Source: Bacteroides sp.
GTDB taxonomy: Bacteria; Bacteroidota; Bacteroidia; Bacteroidales; Bacteroidaceae
Reading direction: 5' to 3'
DNA length: 64,000 nucleotides
NCBI GenBank assembly: GCA_019414665.1
Contig: DXLO01000004.1
Coordinates: forward strand, 1 to 64,000
Part shown: positions 14,897-23,126 of the stretch, piece after piece
Position numbering within the stretch: position 1 is the first letter of the stretch
Layout: each line of letters starts with the position of its first letter
Notes under the pieces: generated by a model
The model's input: only the letters and a program-made list of their open reading frames with translations
Told to the model about the DNA's origin: nothing
The model's database searches: none
Position numbers and translations under genes: made by a program

Positions 14897-15853
14897 ACTT
14901 TAATAAATGATCTTGTAGAGATTATTCTAATTGTTTGTCATTATCTGTCAGTATTCTGAACTTTTTTTCGGTATCAATCGTATTCAAGTGTGCTAATTGC
15001 TCTTTGGCCATCTGCCGAAGATGAGTAAACCTTTTAGACTTGTCCACCTTACGCTTGATTAACTCTGCATTGAAGGATTCCATATTCGATAATACGACTA
15101 ATTCATTTATGCTTGCTACATCTCTGATATTGATATTCTTATCTGCGTATTGTGGATTTGCTTCACGCCATTGTCTTGCGGTACATCCCCATAATGCGAG
15201 ATTTAACAAATCAGCTTCATCGGCATAAACAAGTTTTTGATTGAAATCTTCTACTTTAGGTATAATAAAGTCTTTGATTGCATCCGTATGTATGGAATAA
15301 TTTACTTTACTAAGTATTCTTTTTACGTTCCATTCACTTAATAAAGGGTGTGATTCTGCTTCTTTAAGTCTTTGGTATTCTTTGATGAGATATAGTTTAA
15401 ATTCAGGGCTGAGCCAAGTCCCGAATTCAAAAGCTATGTCTTTATGGGCAAAAGTTCCCCCATATCGCCCGGGCTTGGATATAATCCCTATTGCTTTAGT
15501 TTTTTCTATCCATTGTTTGGGGGTTAGGGTGAAACTGTTTGTTCCACTCTCCATTTTAAAAGCATCGAATTCGATGCCTTTAAAATTTGGATTATTTAGT
15601 TTTTCCCATAACCCTAGAAAATCAATCGTACTACGTAGACGCATCCAGTTTTGTATAATGTAGTTAGTACGTTCTCTGTCTTTGAAATGTGCCATGTCTG
15701 TCAGGCAGATATAATCATTATTATCAGGTCTTACAGATATGGATATATCAATATTCGTAACAGTTATTTTCTTCATTATTTCTACTACTTTTATTTTATG
15801 AGGGATAAAGTTAAGCATTATTCCTGTTTTCAGTATCTTAAAAGCATCTTTTT
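14897..15853. mobile_element. KilA-N insertion unit inside the polyene operon
   Basis: This is a 957-bp unique segment between the two 74-bp direct repeats. It is visibly more AT-rich than the polyene genes and carries one gene (14922-15776). No transposase, integrase or terminal inverted repeat is visible. The repeat far exceeds a normal transposon target duplication. It supplies complete copies of both overlapping gene ends, so insertion broke neither gene. Confidence 0.7.
14922..15776 (-). CDS. KilA-N domain protein
   Basis: The 284-aa protein has an N-terminal KilA-N domain: residues about 15-125, with YICLTDMAHFKD near the start and IAFEFGTWLSPEFKLYLI near the end. A helical C-terminal half follows (LREMA-like basic stretch, SKRFTHLRQMAKEQLAHL). 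KilA-N is a DNA-binding fold found in phage and DNA-virus proteins and in accessory genes of Bacteroidales. The start at 15776 (MKKITVTN) is preferred over one 14 codons earlier. The gene is AT-rich and lies on the operon strand, but it interrupts the polyene genes between repeats and is clearly a later arrival. Function is unknown: phage regulator, antiphage protein or self-mobile gene are all possible. Confidence 0.85.
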   Translation of the reverse strand: MKKITVTNIDISISVRPDNNDYICLTDMAHFKDRERTNYIIQNWMRLRSTIDFLGLWEKLNNPNFKGIEFDAFKMESGTNSFTLTPKQWIEKTKAIGIISKPGRYGGTFAHKDIAFEFGTWLSPEFKLYLIKEYQRLKEAESHPLLSEWNVKRILSKVNYSIHTDAIKDFIIPKVEDFNQKLVYADEADLLNLALWGCTARQWREANPQYADKNINIRDVASINELVVLSNMESFNAELIKRKVDKSKRFTHLRQMAKEQLAHLNTIDTEKKFRILTDNDKQLE

Positions 15854-15927
15854 AATAGGCCATGACGCTTACTATGATGACTACAGAAACTAGGATGTGC
15901 ATCGCTTGATTAAGATGATTGAGTGAT
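15854..15927. repeat. Direct repeat copy 2 flanking the KilA-N insertion
   Basis: This copy holds the functional 3' end of the chain-length-factor-like gene (stop at 15890-15892). It also holds a deacetylase start at 15902 whose frame stops after 16 codons, exactly where the inserted sequence begins. Confidence 0.9.
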
Positions 15928-16843
15928 TGATACCTTGATATTGGTTATAAATCAATGCGTAACGGGATGAAGCTTCTTCTTTCAAGGCTTTTGCCGCCAT
16001 CCAGAGAGCATAGGATGAAGCAGTCTGATATTCTCCGCATTGTTCTTTAAAACTGCTATGCAGGGCATGAGGGAACAGACTGTGTTCCAGATCCGTATAA
16101 ACGGCATCTGTTGCTTCCTGCCCGTTCTTGCCACTGATAAACCAGTCAATGTCTTCGGGTGCAAGCCCGTGAGATTTTAGAAAATGATGCATCCTGTTAC
16201 TGATTTCCGGAGCACTCATCCGGGTGATAAAAGTATCTACCCCTTTCAGTTCGGCAAAAGTCTGTTCCTCTTTTTGTGCGCTTAACAGGAAAAATTGTGC
16301 TCCCTCACCGGCTGTCGTTCCTTTCAACAGTCCTAAACGCTGCTGAATGATATGGCTGGTAGGGGTTATTTCATCCATAGCACCTGCCAGTACATGCTGT
16401 TTGCCTTCGGCAATGCTTATGATGCCATCTATCAGAGCACTTTCAAAACTTAAACCACGGTGTACATACGTAACATTATAAGCATGTATTTTGAGTAGCA
16501 AAGCTAGCTGTGCACCCACCGTATTAAAGGTGGACTGAATGAAAGCGGTGGGATTGAGCATCTGTTCCCGGTTGTCCATCAAGGCGTTCATAAACTTTTC
16601 CGTATCGGCCAGACAACCCAGTCCTGTAGCGGTGATAATGGCATCTACCTTTTCCGACGGGATATCTTTCAGACATTCCAGTCCGCAGGCTACTCCCATC
16701 TTGATCATGCGGCTCATGCGCCTCCGCAGATTGGCGTTGGTGATCATTTCTTTATAATCAGGTTCCTGTGCGGAGAAATAAGGCTTTTCATTTCTGCTTT
16801 CCGCATGGATAGAGGCGATACGGTTGATATATACTGGGCACAT
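15890..16843 (-). CDS. Ketosynthase-like chain length factor
   Basis: The 317-aa protein has a thiolase/ketosynthase fold but lacks the active-site Cys: the expected position reads YVHRGLSFESAL. The FNTVGAQLALLL and GAMDEITPTSH regions match the short chain-length-factor-type family seen in aryl polyene clusters. It begins 3 bp after the stop of the active ketosynthase at 16847, its probable heterodimer partner. Together they would set polyene length. Its 3' end lies in the direct repeat and originally overlapped the deacetylase start by 13 bp. Confidence 0.85.
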   Translation of the reverse strand: MCPVYINRIASIHAESRNEKPYFSAQEPDYKEMITNANLRRRMSRMIKMGVACGLECLKDIPSEKVDAIITATGLGCLADTEKFMNALMDNREQMLNPTAFIQSTFNTVGAQLALLLKIHAYNVTYVHRGLSFESALIDGIISIAEGKQHVLAGAMDEITPTSHIIQQRLGLLKGTTAGEGAQFFLLSAQKEEQTFAELKGVDTFITRMSAPEISNRMHHFLKSHGLAPEDIDWFISGKNGQEATDAVYTDLEHSLFPHALHSSFKEQCGEYQTASSYALWMAAKALKEEASSRYALIYNQYQGINHSIILIKRCTS

Positions 16844-16846
16844 ACG

Positions 16847-18037
16847 CTATTGGGTTAGAGTGGAAAATACGAGAGATGAGTTGTTGCCGCCGAATCCGAA
16901 GGAGTTGGATAATACATGCCGTATGGGAAGTCCCGACCGGAAAACCGTTTCAGGAATGAGGCCGCTTTCTTCATCGGACAGATGGAAGTTCAGATTAGGG
17001 TAAATCAGTCCGTGACGGATGGAGAGTACGGAATATACGGCTTCTATTCCTTCCGAGGCTCCCAGGGTGTGCCCGATGAAAGCCTTGACTGAACTGAAAG
17101 GAGGAATACGGGTATCGAAGATACGCCGGATGGCTTTCCCTTCGGAAGCGTCGTTGCTGGGAGTGCCTGTACCATGTACATTGATATAGTCTATGGCTCC
17201 GGCTGTCAGCCCGGCAGAGGCTATGGCCTGACTCATGGAAAGGAAAGGCCCGTCTCCGTCGGGGGAACTTCCTGTCTGGTGGTAGGCTTCATTGGCATTG
17301 GCGTAACCGCTGAGTTCGCAATAAGGAGCTTTAGTAAGGGATTTATCAGATTGAAGAACAAGGTATCCGGCTCCTTCTCCCAGGTTTAGTCCGGCACGTG
17401 TGCGGTCGAAAGGACGGCAGTGCTCTTTGTCCAGTATCATCAATGAATTGAAACCGTTGAGCGTGAAACGGCATAAGGCATCCGTTCCGCCTACAAGGAC
17501 AGCGTCCAGCAGACCATGCCGGATGAGGCGTGCCCCTAACATAATGGCATTTGCGGCGGAAGAACAGGCGGTGCTGAGGGTGGTCACCGTTCCTTTCACT
17601 CCCAAATAAGCGGCTATCATTTCGGTACTGGACCCACAGTCATGGGAGATAATGTCACGTAATCTCCCTTTTCGGTTATCTTCCCGGAAAGAGGCATAAA
17701 ACCGCTCGCTTGCATCCATTCCTCCGATGGAAGTGGAAGAAATGAGCCCGATACGGGGAGAAGTGAAATCGAGTTCCGCATCACGGGCCGCTCCTTGGGC
17801 TGCCCACAAGCCCAGCAAGGCTGTACGTGAATACGTCTTGCCGGATGGAAGGGACAGGAGTTTCTTTAATTCTTCATTGCTCTGTTTTACTTCGGACACG
17901 GGTACGTCAAGTGCGGTGGGGAAAAGGGTGATTTTCCCCATACCGTGTTTCCCGGCTTTTAAGGAATCCAGGTTTTCTTCCACTCCTTTCCCTATGCCCG
18001 AAATCACTCCCAGACCGGTGACATAGATCTTCCTCAT
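16847..18037 (-). CDS. Beta-ketoacyl-ACP synthase (KS)
   Basis: This is a 396-aa, full-length FabF-type condensing enzyme. It shows the active-site Cys158 in STACSSA, the His in NVHGTGTPSND, the second His in FIGHTLGASEG and the C-terminal glycine-rich SFGFGGNNSS loop. It would catalyse decarboxylative condensation during polyene extension, with the inactive partner encoded 3 bp downstream. Its ATG overlaps the stop of the acyl carrier protein gene by four bases, so expression is coupled. Confidence 0.95.
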   Translation of the reverse strand: MRKIYVTGLGVISGIGKGVEENLDSLKAGKHGMGKITLFPTALDVPVSEVKQSNEELKKLLSLPSGKTYSRTALLGLWAAQGAARDAELDFTSPRIGLISSTSIGGMDASERFYASFREDNRKGRLRDIISHDCGSSTEMIAAYLGVKGTVTTLSTACSSAANAIMLGARLIRHGLLDAVLVGGTDALCRFTLNGFNSLMILDKEHCRPFDRTRAGLNLGEGAGYLVLQSDKSLTKAPYCELSGYANANEAYHQTGSSPDGDGPFLSMSQAIASAGLTAGAIDYINVHGTGTPSNDASEGKAIRRIFDTRIPPFSSVKAFIGHTLGASEGIEAVYSVLSIRHGLIYPNLNFHLSDEESGLIPETVFRSGLPIRHVLSNSFGFGGNNSSLVFSTLTQ

Positions 18038-18291
18038 TTCTGATGGGCGGTGATGTAGTCTGCTAGGGTACGTACCGAATAGAATATTTCCTTGCCTTTG
18101 GCAGGATTCTCTATCTTGATTCCATAATTCCTTTCCAGAATCAGGATAATCTCTAATGCGTCAATCGAGTCAAGGCCCAGACCGTCATCTCCGAATAAAG
18201 GTGCTTCACTGTCAATGTCCTCCGGAGTGATTTCTTCCAGATTCAATGCTTCTATTAATTCAACTTTCAGTTTATCAATCAATTCTTCCAT
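18034..18291 (-). CDS. Acyl carrier protein
   Basis: The 85-aa acidic protein has the phosphopantetheine attachment motif GLDSIDALE (Ser42). It carries the growing chain between the synthase, reductase and dehydratase of this operon. It is the second carrier protein in the cluster; the other is at 22854. It starts 5 bp after the large ketosynthase and overlaps the next gene by four bases. Confidence 0.95.
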   Translation of the reverse strand: MEELIDKLKVELIEALNLEEITPEDIDSEAPLFGDDGLGLDSIDALEIILILERNYGIKIENPAKGKEIFYSVRTLADYITAHQK

Positions 18292-18296
18292 ATTCT

Positions 18297-20027
18297 TTAT
18301 TGTTTTTCAATCAGTTTAAATACTGCTTTATAGGTGTTCTTCCATAATTCACACCACCCGATGATACAATAGTTCAGTTTCCCTTTTTGCATGACTATAC
18401 GTGCGTATCTTTCCAGTTTTTCCGGCTGATAGGCTTCAGTGATGAAAAAGGTGTTTTCCCCTTGTATCTTGTGGCGGATGCAAATCTCGCCGGACACTAC
18501 ATTGGGTAGTGTGTAAACAAATACAGCCGGACTGGCTGCCTGGTCTCCTTCCCGGTCTATCAGTTGCTGGTGTCTGATGTCCGTATGCAGAGAGGAAGCG
18601 GCATTGGCAAGTAACATCCCCATTTCCAGTGGGGCGAATGTCTTACCTTCCAGCAAGTATTCGGCGGCCACATATCCCAATTTGCAAAGGTCATCCATTT
18701 TATAGAATTTCAGGTTGTTTCCGCATGTTTTTTTATAGGTATCACGTATAAATGTGCCGAAATCCGGTTCTTCGGAATGAAAAATAAGTTCGTTGTTTAT
18801 GAAGACAGAACTGTTTTCAATACGAACCTCCCGTGTACATCGGATTTCGGGCAAGGTGTTGTCCTCATCCTTGAACGGAGTATATTCCGGTAAAGATAAG
18901 ACAATGGCTGCGTTGCATCCGCCGAATCCCGAAGCGGTTTTTACGCAATGTTTCATCGGGATGCTCCGGTGGGTGGCATAGACCGGTATCGGCATAGGAA
19001 TTCCCGGCGTTTCGTAACCCGGAGTGCCGAACAGGATGCCTTGTTTCAGTTCGTGCATACAGACAATGCTTTCAATGATTCCCGATGCTCCCAGGGTATG
19101 GCCGAAATAGGGCTTCAAACTATGGACGGGCACTTGTTCCAGATGAGCCAGTGTGAGGGCTTTGGATTCCATTTCATCATTATATAAGGTAGCAGTGCCG
19201 TGAGCATTCACAAAACTGATATCCTGAGGGGCTGTTCCTGCTTCCTGCATGGCTTGGCGGATGGCGAAATAGAGTCCGTCTCCCGTGCGGGAAGGACCGG
19301 AGATGTGGTTGGCATCGTTACTGACGGCTCCTCCCGAAAGGATAACATGTTCTTCTGTTCCTTCTGAACTGAGCAATACGGCTCCGCAGGCCTCTCCCAA
19401 GTTCAATCCGTCACGGCTGCTGTCATACGGACGGCATGGGCGGGAGCTGAGAGACCGGAAAGACCCGAAACCGCTGGTGATGAAATGAGAGAGAAGGTCA
19501 CCTCCCGCTACGATTACCCGGCGGTAGATGCCGTTCTCTATCATGCGTTTTCCTGCTATGAGGGCTGACACTCCTGAAATGCAGGCATTGGAAATGACAT
19601 GCACCCGTTCCTCGGCATGGAAATAACCGGCAATGTTTTCTGCCATTTTCCAAAGAAAGACCGCTTCATCGGGATGTTCCGTATGACGGGCCAGTAAATC
19701 GATGTTCCCTTTGGTGGTGGAGAGGATGAGTCCGCAGGTTTTGTCTTCCAAAGTTTGTCCGGACTGACGGATGAGTTCGTTGATAGTCAGTATGAACAGT
19801 TGTTCCATCCGGGGATAGCCACTTACTCCTATGGCCTCCGCCTGTTGTTGCAATCTCTCTTGCGAGAGAGTGGCTGCCAATAGGGGAGTGTCCGCAATCC
19901 GTTTGTCCGTCTGCAGGGTGATACCGCTGTGATAGCTCCGGATGGCTTCCAGATTTTCCTGTGTGCCGAAACCCAGCGCGCTGATCAGGGTATCATGGGT
20001 GATATAGGTAGTCAGATGATGTTCCAT
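18297..20027 (-). CDS. Ketosynthase with C-terminal extension domain
   Basis: The 576-aa protein has an active KS at about 1-395: Cys149 in SNACISG, His in NAHGTATLYND and YFGHTLGASG, and a final GFGGCNAA loop. About 180 further residues follow. That extension (with EMGMLLANAASSLHTD and PAVFVYTLPNVVSGE) resembles part of a degenerate KS- or thiolase-like domain. ATG 20027 is preferred to a GTG at 20039, since it overlaps the thioesterase stop. It may do a distinct condensation such as starter loading. The extension has no visible catalytic Cys and could bind a carrier protein. Confidence 0.85.
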   Translation of the reverse strand: MEHHLTTYITHDTLISALGFGTQENLEAIRSYHSGITLQTDKRIADTPLLAATLSQERLQQQAEAIGVSGYPRMEQLFILTINELIRQSGQTLEDKTCGLILSTTKGNIDLLARHTEHPDEAVFLWKMAENIAGYFHAEERVHVISNACISGVSALIAGKRMIENGIYRRVIVAGGDLLSHFITSGFGSFRSLSSRPCRPYDSSRDGLNLGEACGAVLLSSEGTEEHVILSGGAVSNDANHISGPSRTGDGLYFAIRQAMQEAGTAPQDISFVNAHGTATLYNDEMESKALTLAHLEQVPVHSLKPYFGHTLGASGIIESIVCMHELKQGILFGTPGYETPGIPMPIPVYATHRSIPMKHCVKTASGFGGCNAAIVLSLPEYTPFKDEDNTLPEIRCTREVRIENSSVFINNELIFHSEEPDFGTFIRDTYKKTCGNNLKFYKMDDLCKLGYVAAEYLLEGKTFAPLEMGMLLANAASSLHTDIRHQQLIDREGDQAASPAVFVYTLPNVVSGEICIRHKIQGENTFFITEAYQPEKLERYARIVMQKGKLNYCIIGWCELWKNTYKAVFKLIEKQ

Positions 20028-20455
20028 TTCTTTTTCCACTCTATGTAAAAGGCAGGATTAACCAGTTCCAGTTCTCTATTTGTATTCAGGAATACCTGTG
20101 TAGTGGTTCCTGTTGCCACAATGTTTTGGTCCGATGCCCGGTAGATGGTGTATTCAAAAAGGATTTTGGCAGCATCACTATGAATATACCGTGTCTCGAC
20201 AATCGCTTCCTCGCCAAAAGACAGCGGTTGTTTGAATTGGCAGGTCAGGTCTACGATAGGAACTACATATCCTTCCCGGTAGATGCTCATATAGTCCAGA
20301 CCGTACCGCTTTCCGAAAGCTTCGCGTCCGTCTTCGAAATAACGCACATATTCTCCATGCCATACTATCTGCATGGAATCTATCTCACTGAAGCGGACTT
20401 TGATGGTGGTCCGGTCCGTCAGTGCCGCCTGATGTGGACTTGTTTTTCGTTTCAT
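20012..20455 (-). CDS. Acyl-CoA/ACP thioesterase (4HBT hotdog)
   Basis: The 147-aa hotdog-fold protein has the 4HBT signature V-FSEIDSMQIVWHGEYVRYFE followed by a GREAFGKRYG helix. It would hydrolyse or transfer the finished acyl chain. The start at 20455 is chosen because it gives a four-base ATGA overlap with the dehydratase stop, the pattern used through this operon. In aryl polyene clusters such proteins are regular members. Confidence 0.9.
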   Translation of the reverse strand: MKRKTSPHQAALTDRTTIKVRFSEIDSMQIVWHGEYVRYFEDGREAFGKRYGLDYMSIYREGYVVPIVDLTCQFKQPLSFGEEAIVETRYIHSDAAKILFEYTIYRASDQNIVATGTTTQVFLNTNRELELVNPAFYIEWKKKWNII

Positions 20456-20889
20456 TCTTTCTTCAGATATATTTTCATCCGGCATTCGGCCAGCAATTCA
20501 TCGTTTTCTTTTACCTCGGCGGTAATCAGGGTGATATCAAATACTTCCTGAACGATGGTTATACCGGTATATAGTTCCGCTCCGGCAGAAGGAAGACGGA
20601 ATAGTTTCATCTTTTCTACCGAACCGATAAAACCTAATGGTACAGGTTCTTTCCGCAGCATATAGATATAACCTACACGTGCCGCCGCCGACTGGGCGAT
20701 ATGCTCTATGATTCCCGTCTCCTGTAATACACCGTCCCGGCAGAACAGGTTGTCGGGAGTGACGGTCAGCCCTGACCAGGATGTATTTTCTTCTATCCCA
20801 TAGAAGCGGTCTATCATTACCATGGGCGGGCGTTGGGGAATCAGCCGGAACAGCTCTTCTCCCTGACAGATGATTTCTTTGCTGCTCAT
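20452..20889 (-). CDS. 3-hydroxyacyl-ACP dehydratase-like protein
   Basis: The 145-aa FabZ-type hotdog protein has LIPQRPPMVMIDRF near the N terminus and the catalytic-region helix GIIEHIAQSAAARVGY. It would remove water from the 3-hydroxy intermediate to make each polyene double bond after ketoreduction. The start at 20889 forms an ATGA overlap with the methyltransferase stop, and its own stop overlaps the thioesterase start the same way. Confidence 0.9.
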   Translation of the reverse strand: MSSKEIICQGEELFRLIPQRPPMVMIDRFYGIEENTSWSGLTVTPDNLFCRDGVLQETGIIEHIAQSAAARVGYIYMLRKEPVPLGFIGSVEKMKLFRLPSAGAELYTGITIVQEVFDITLITAEVKENDELLAECRMKIYLKKE

Positions 20890-21956
20890 TTCAGTCTGCA
20901 TTGCAGGATACTGTGTCCCAGTCCTATGTTATCTTGAATTTCTTCCACTTCCAATCCGGCATTTTCAATGCAGCGGATCAGGTCATCCGAATGGAACATC
21001 TTACTGTTGCCGTTGGCCATTGCTGTAAAGTAGAGGCTGATTTGTGTCAGGCAATAAGATGCTGTTTCATACCGTTGGCGATCCCATAATGTTTCCATAA
21101 TATAGACTTTGCTGTCTTTGCCGATGGATTGTGCCACACGGGTCAGGATGCTGATGACTTCTTCTTCCGAGAAGCAGTCCAGAAACTGGCTCATCCATAC
21201 AGCGTCAAAACCCGTGGGAAAGGGCACGTCCCGATCCAGCAGATTGGCGCCGTGACCGTGTATGCGTTCACTACCGGACAAACCGGCCGTTTGCTTTCTC
21301 ATCATTTCCAGTTGTTGAGGCAGGTCCACGATGGTTACTTCCACTTCCTTATTATATTGTACGCATTGTGTGGCCCATCTGCCGGTATTCCCGCCAATAT
21401 CGAGCAAGCGTTTCGGGTGATGGCTGAACACGATTTCCAACGCTTTGCCGAATGACTGGTCCGAATAGAAATGATCAAAGCCGAACCAGCTTTTCTGTAC
21501 CTGTTCCGGCAATTGGGACAGACCTTCGTAAATGGTAGGCCATTCTCCGAATACTTTCAATCCTTCCGGACGCCCGTTTAAAAGAGCTTCTTCCAAATGG
21601 AACAAGCCTTGATAGTTCACATCGTGATTGAATTCCATATTGACACGAGCCATTTTATCGTTCAGCAGAAACCAGCCTGCCTTGGCCAGTACATAACGGT
21701 CTTCTTCCAACAGGATGGTTCCGATGGTCAGCGATGCTTCCAGTAATACTTGTGCCGCATAGCGTGTCAGTCCGGTCTGCCCGCTGATTTCTTGCAGCGT
21801 ATATCCTTCCCGTTTGCCGGACAATAATTGGAAAATTCCGAATTTCAACATCAGGCGCGATACTTGGAATACCACAGGACCGAAAGCTATCTCTTGTGCC
21901 AGTCTTTGCGCTTCGGCAGCCGTACATTGTTCTTTTGTATATCTTTTATGCATCAT
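20886..21956 (-). CDS. SAM-dependent methyltransferase
   Basis: The 356-aa protein has an N-terminal winged-helix dimerisation region (LQEISGQTGLTRYAAQVLLEAS). A Rossmann methyltransferase domain follows with the SAM motif RLLDIGGNTGRWA and VTIVDLPQQLEMM. This matches the class that methylates aryl hydroxyl or ring positions of small molecules. Here it probably modifies the aryl head group of the polyene. The start at 21956 (or 21953) lies after the acyltransferase stop; the longer open frame would overlap that gene. Confidence 0.85.
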   Translation of the reverse strand: MMHKRYTKEQCTAAEAQRLAQEIAFGPVVFQVSRLMLKFGIFQLLSGKREGYTLQEISGQTGLTRYAAQVLLEASLTIGTILLEEDRYVLAKAGWFLLNDKMARVNMEFNHDVNYQGLFHLEEALLNGRPEGLKVFGEWPTIYEGLSQLPEQVQKSWFGFDHFYSDQSFGKALEIVFSHHPKRLLDIGGNTGRWATQCVQYNKEVEVTIVDLPQQLEMMRKQTAGLSGSERIHGHGANLLDRDVPFPTGFDAVWMSQFLDCFSEEEVISILTRVAQSIGKDSKVYIMETLWDRQRYETASYCLTQISLYFTAMANGNSKMFHSDDLIRCIENAGLEVEEIQDNIGLGHSILQCRLK

Positions 21957-21969
21957 ACCAGATTTATTT

Positions 21970-22854
21970 TTATGTCCAGAACGGGTAGTAATTGAACCAT
22001 TGTTCCGGATACTGCCGGACAATCTTTTCCAGCGTTTGTGTATATTGCTCCAATAATGCCTGTTCGGCCCGTTTCTCTTTCGTCCGTACTACTGTCTCGG
22101 CTATAAAGAAATGGAAACGATACGTTCTTTGGGCTTCACGCATGGCAAAATAGAATACGACGGGTACTTTTAACTTCGAAGCCAGCAGGAAAGGGCCCAT
22201 CGGAAATTTGGCTTCTTTTCCCATGAAAGAAGTCGTGAGTAATTTCTCTTTATTCAGATAGCGGTCTCCCTGAAAGCAGACATACTCCCGGCGGTCCAGC
22301 GCTTCCGTGATGCGGAATACATGTGTCAGGCTGTCTTCATTCACCGGAATTATTTTGTAGTCTCGCGTAGAGGCGTTCTTTTCCAAAATCTCCTTTATCC
22401 GTTCGTGTTCGGCGTCAAACATGACGATATTGATCTTTTTGCCATATTCATCGAAGAAAGGAGCGCCTATTTCCCAGTTGCCCACATGGGCGCCAATCAT
22501 AATTACTCCGGTGTTTCCGTTTAGTACGTCTAAAAATGCCTGATAGTTCTCAAACTTGAAATGATACTTGCCGGTCATTCCGTTGCCGATGGCCACTTTG
22601 TCAATCAATATTTGTCCCAGCCGGTAATAGTTTTTCAGGAGCAGTGCGACGGATTTCAGCCGTCCGTATTTCAGCCTGTTCCGTGCGTAACTCCAAGTAT
22701 TGCCCGTTGCTTTCGGTGCGAAAGGTATGAAGTAGAGGACGACCAATGCCAGGAAGCCGTAGGCCGCAGTTATCCCCAGACAGCGGATCATGTAGATAAA
22801 GAACATGTATCCGAATATGCCTCCTCTTGTCTTACCTTTCCATGTTTCGGACAT
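21970..22854 (-). CDS. LpxL/HtrB-family acyltransferase
   Basis: The 294-aa protein has an N-terminal membrane helix and the lipid A acyltransferase-type motif GAHVGNWE. CFQGDRYLN and FPMGPFLLASKLKVPVVFYF follow. Members of this family in aryl polyene clusters attach the polyene chain to a membrane lipid. It shares one base with the carrier protein gene upstream. It could in principle acylate lipid A itself, but its operon makes a polyene substrate more likely. Confidence 0.9.
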   Translation of the reverse strand: MSETWKGKTRGGIFGYMFFIYMIRCLGITAAYGFLALVVLYFIPFAPKATGNTWSYARNRLKYGRLKSVALLLKNYYRLGQILIDKVAIGNGMTGKYHFKFENYQAFLDVLNGNTGVIMIGAHVGNWEIGAPFFDEYGKKINIVMFDAEHERIKEILEKNASTRDYKIIPVNEDSLTHVFRITEALDRREYVCFQGDRYLNKEKLLTTSFMGKEAKFPMGPFLLASKLKVPVVFYFAMREAQRTYRFHFFIAETVVRTKEKRAEQALLEQYTQTLEKIVRQYPEQWFNYYPFWT

Positions 22855-23105
22855 CAGTCTTCTTTTTGCATATGTGAAATTACCAGATTATAGAAATCCT
22901 GGAAGGTTTTGATACCGGCAAAATCTTTGGCTGTAACGGTGAAACCGAAATTCTTGTCAATCAGTACTACCATATCCACCAGGTCAAGGCTATCCAATTC
23001 CAAGGTTTGCATCAAGGGTGCGTCCGGTTGGATCTGTTCTACATCAATCTCAAATTCTTCGGCCAGGGTGGTTCTGATCTTTTCGATGATTTCTTCGTTG
23101 GTCAT
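22854..23105 (-). CDS. Acyl carrier protein
   Basis: The 83-aa acidic carrier protein has LELDSLDLVDMV, with Ser39 as the phosphopantetheine site. It lies between the first ketosynthase and the acyltransferase. With two carrier proteins in one operon, one may hold the starter and the other the growing chain, as proposed for aryl polyene systems; which does which cannot be read from sequence. Confidence 0.95.
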   Translation of the reverse strand: MTNEEIIEKIRTTLAEEFEIDVEQIQPDAPLMQTLELDSLDLVDMVVLIDKNFGFTVTAKDFAGIKTFQDFYNLVISHMQKED

Positions 23106-23126
23106 AAATTTATATATTGGTTTGAA

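Noticed and set aside
14897..15853. Insertion sequence or transposon
   Set aside because: No transposase or terminal inverted repeat is seen and the 74-bp duplication is far too long for a target-site duplication.
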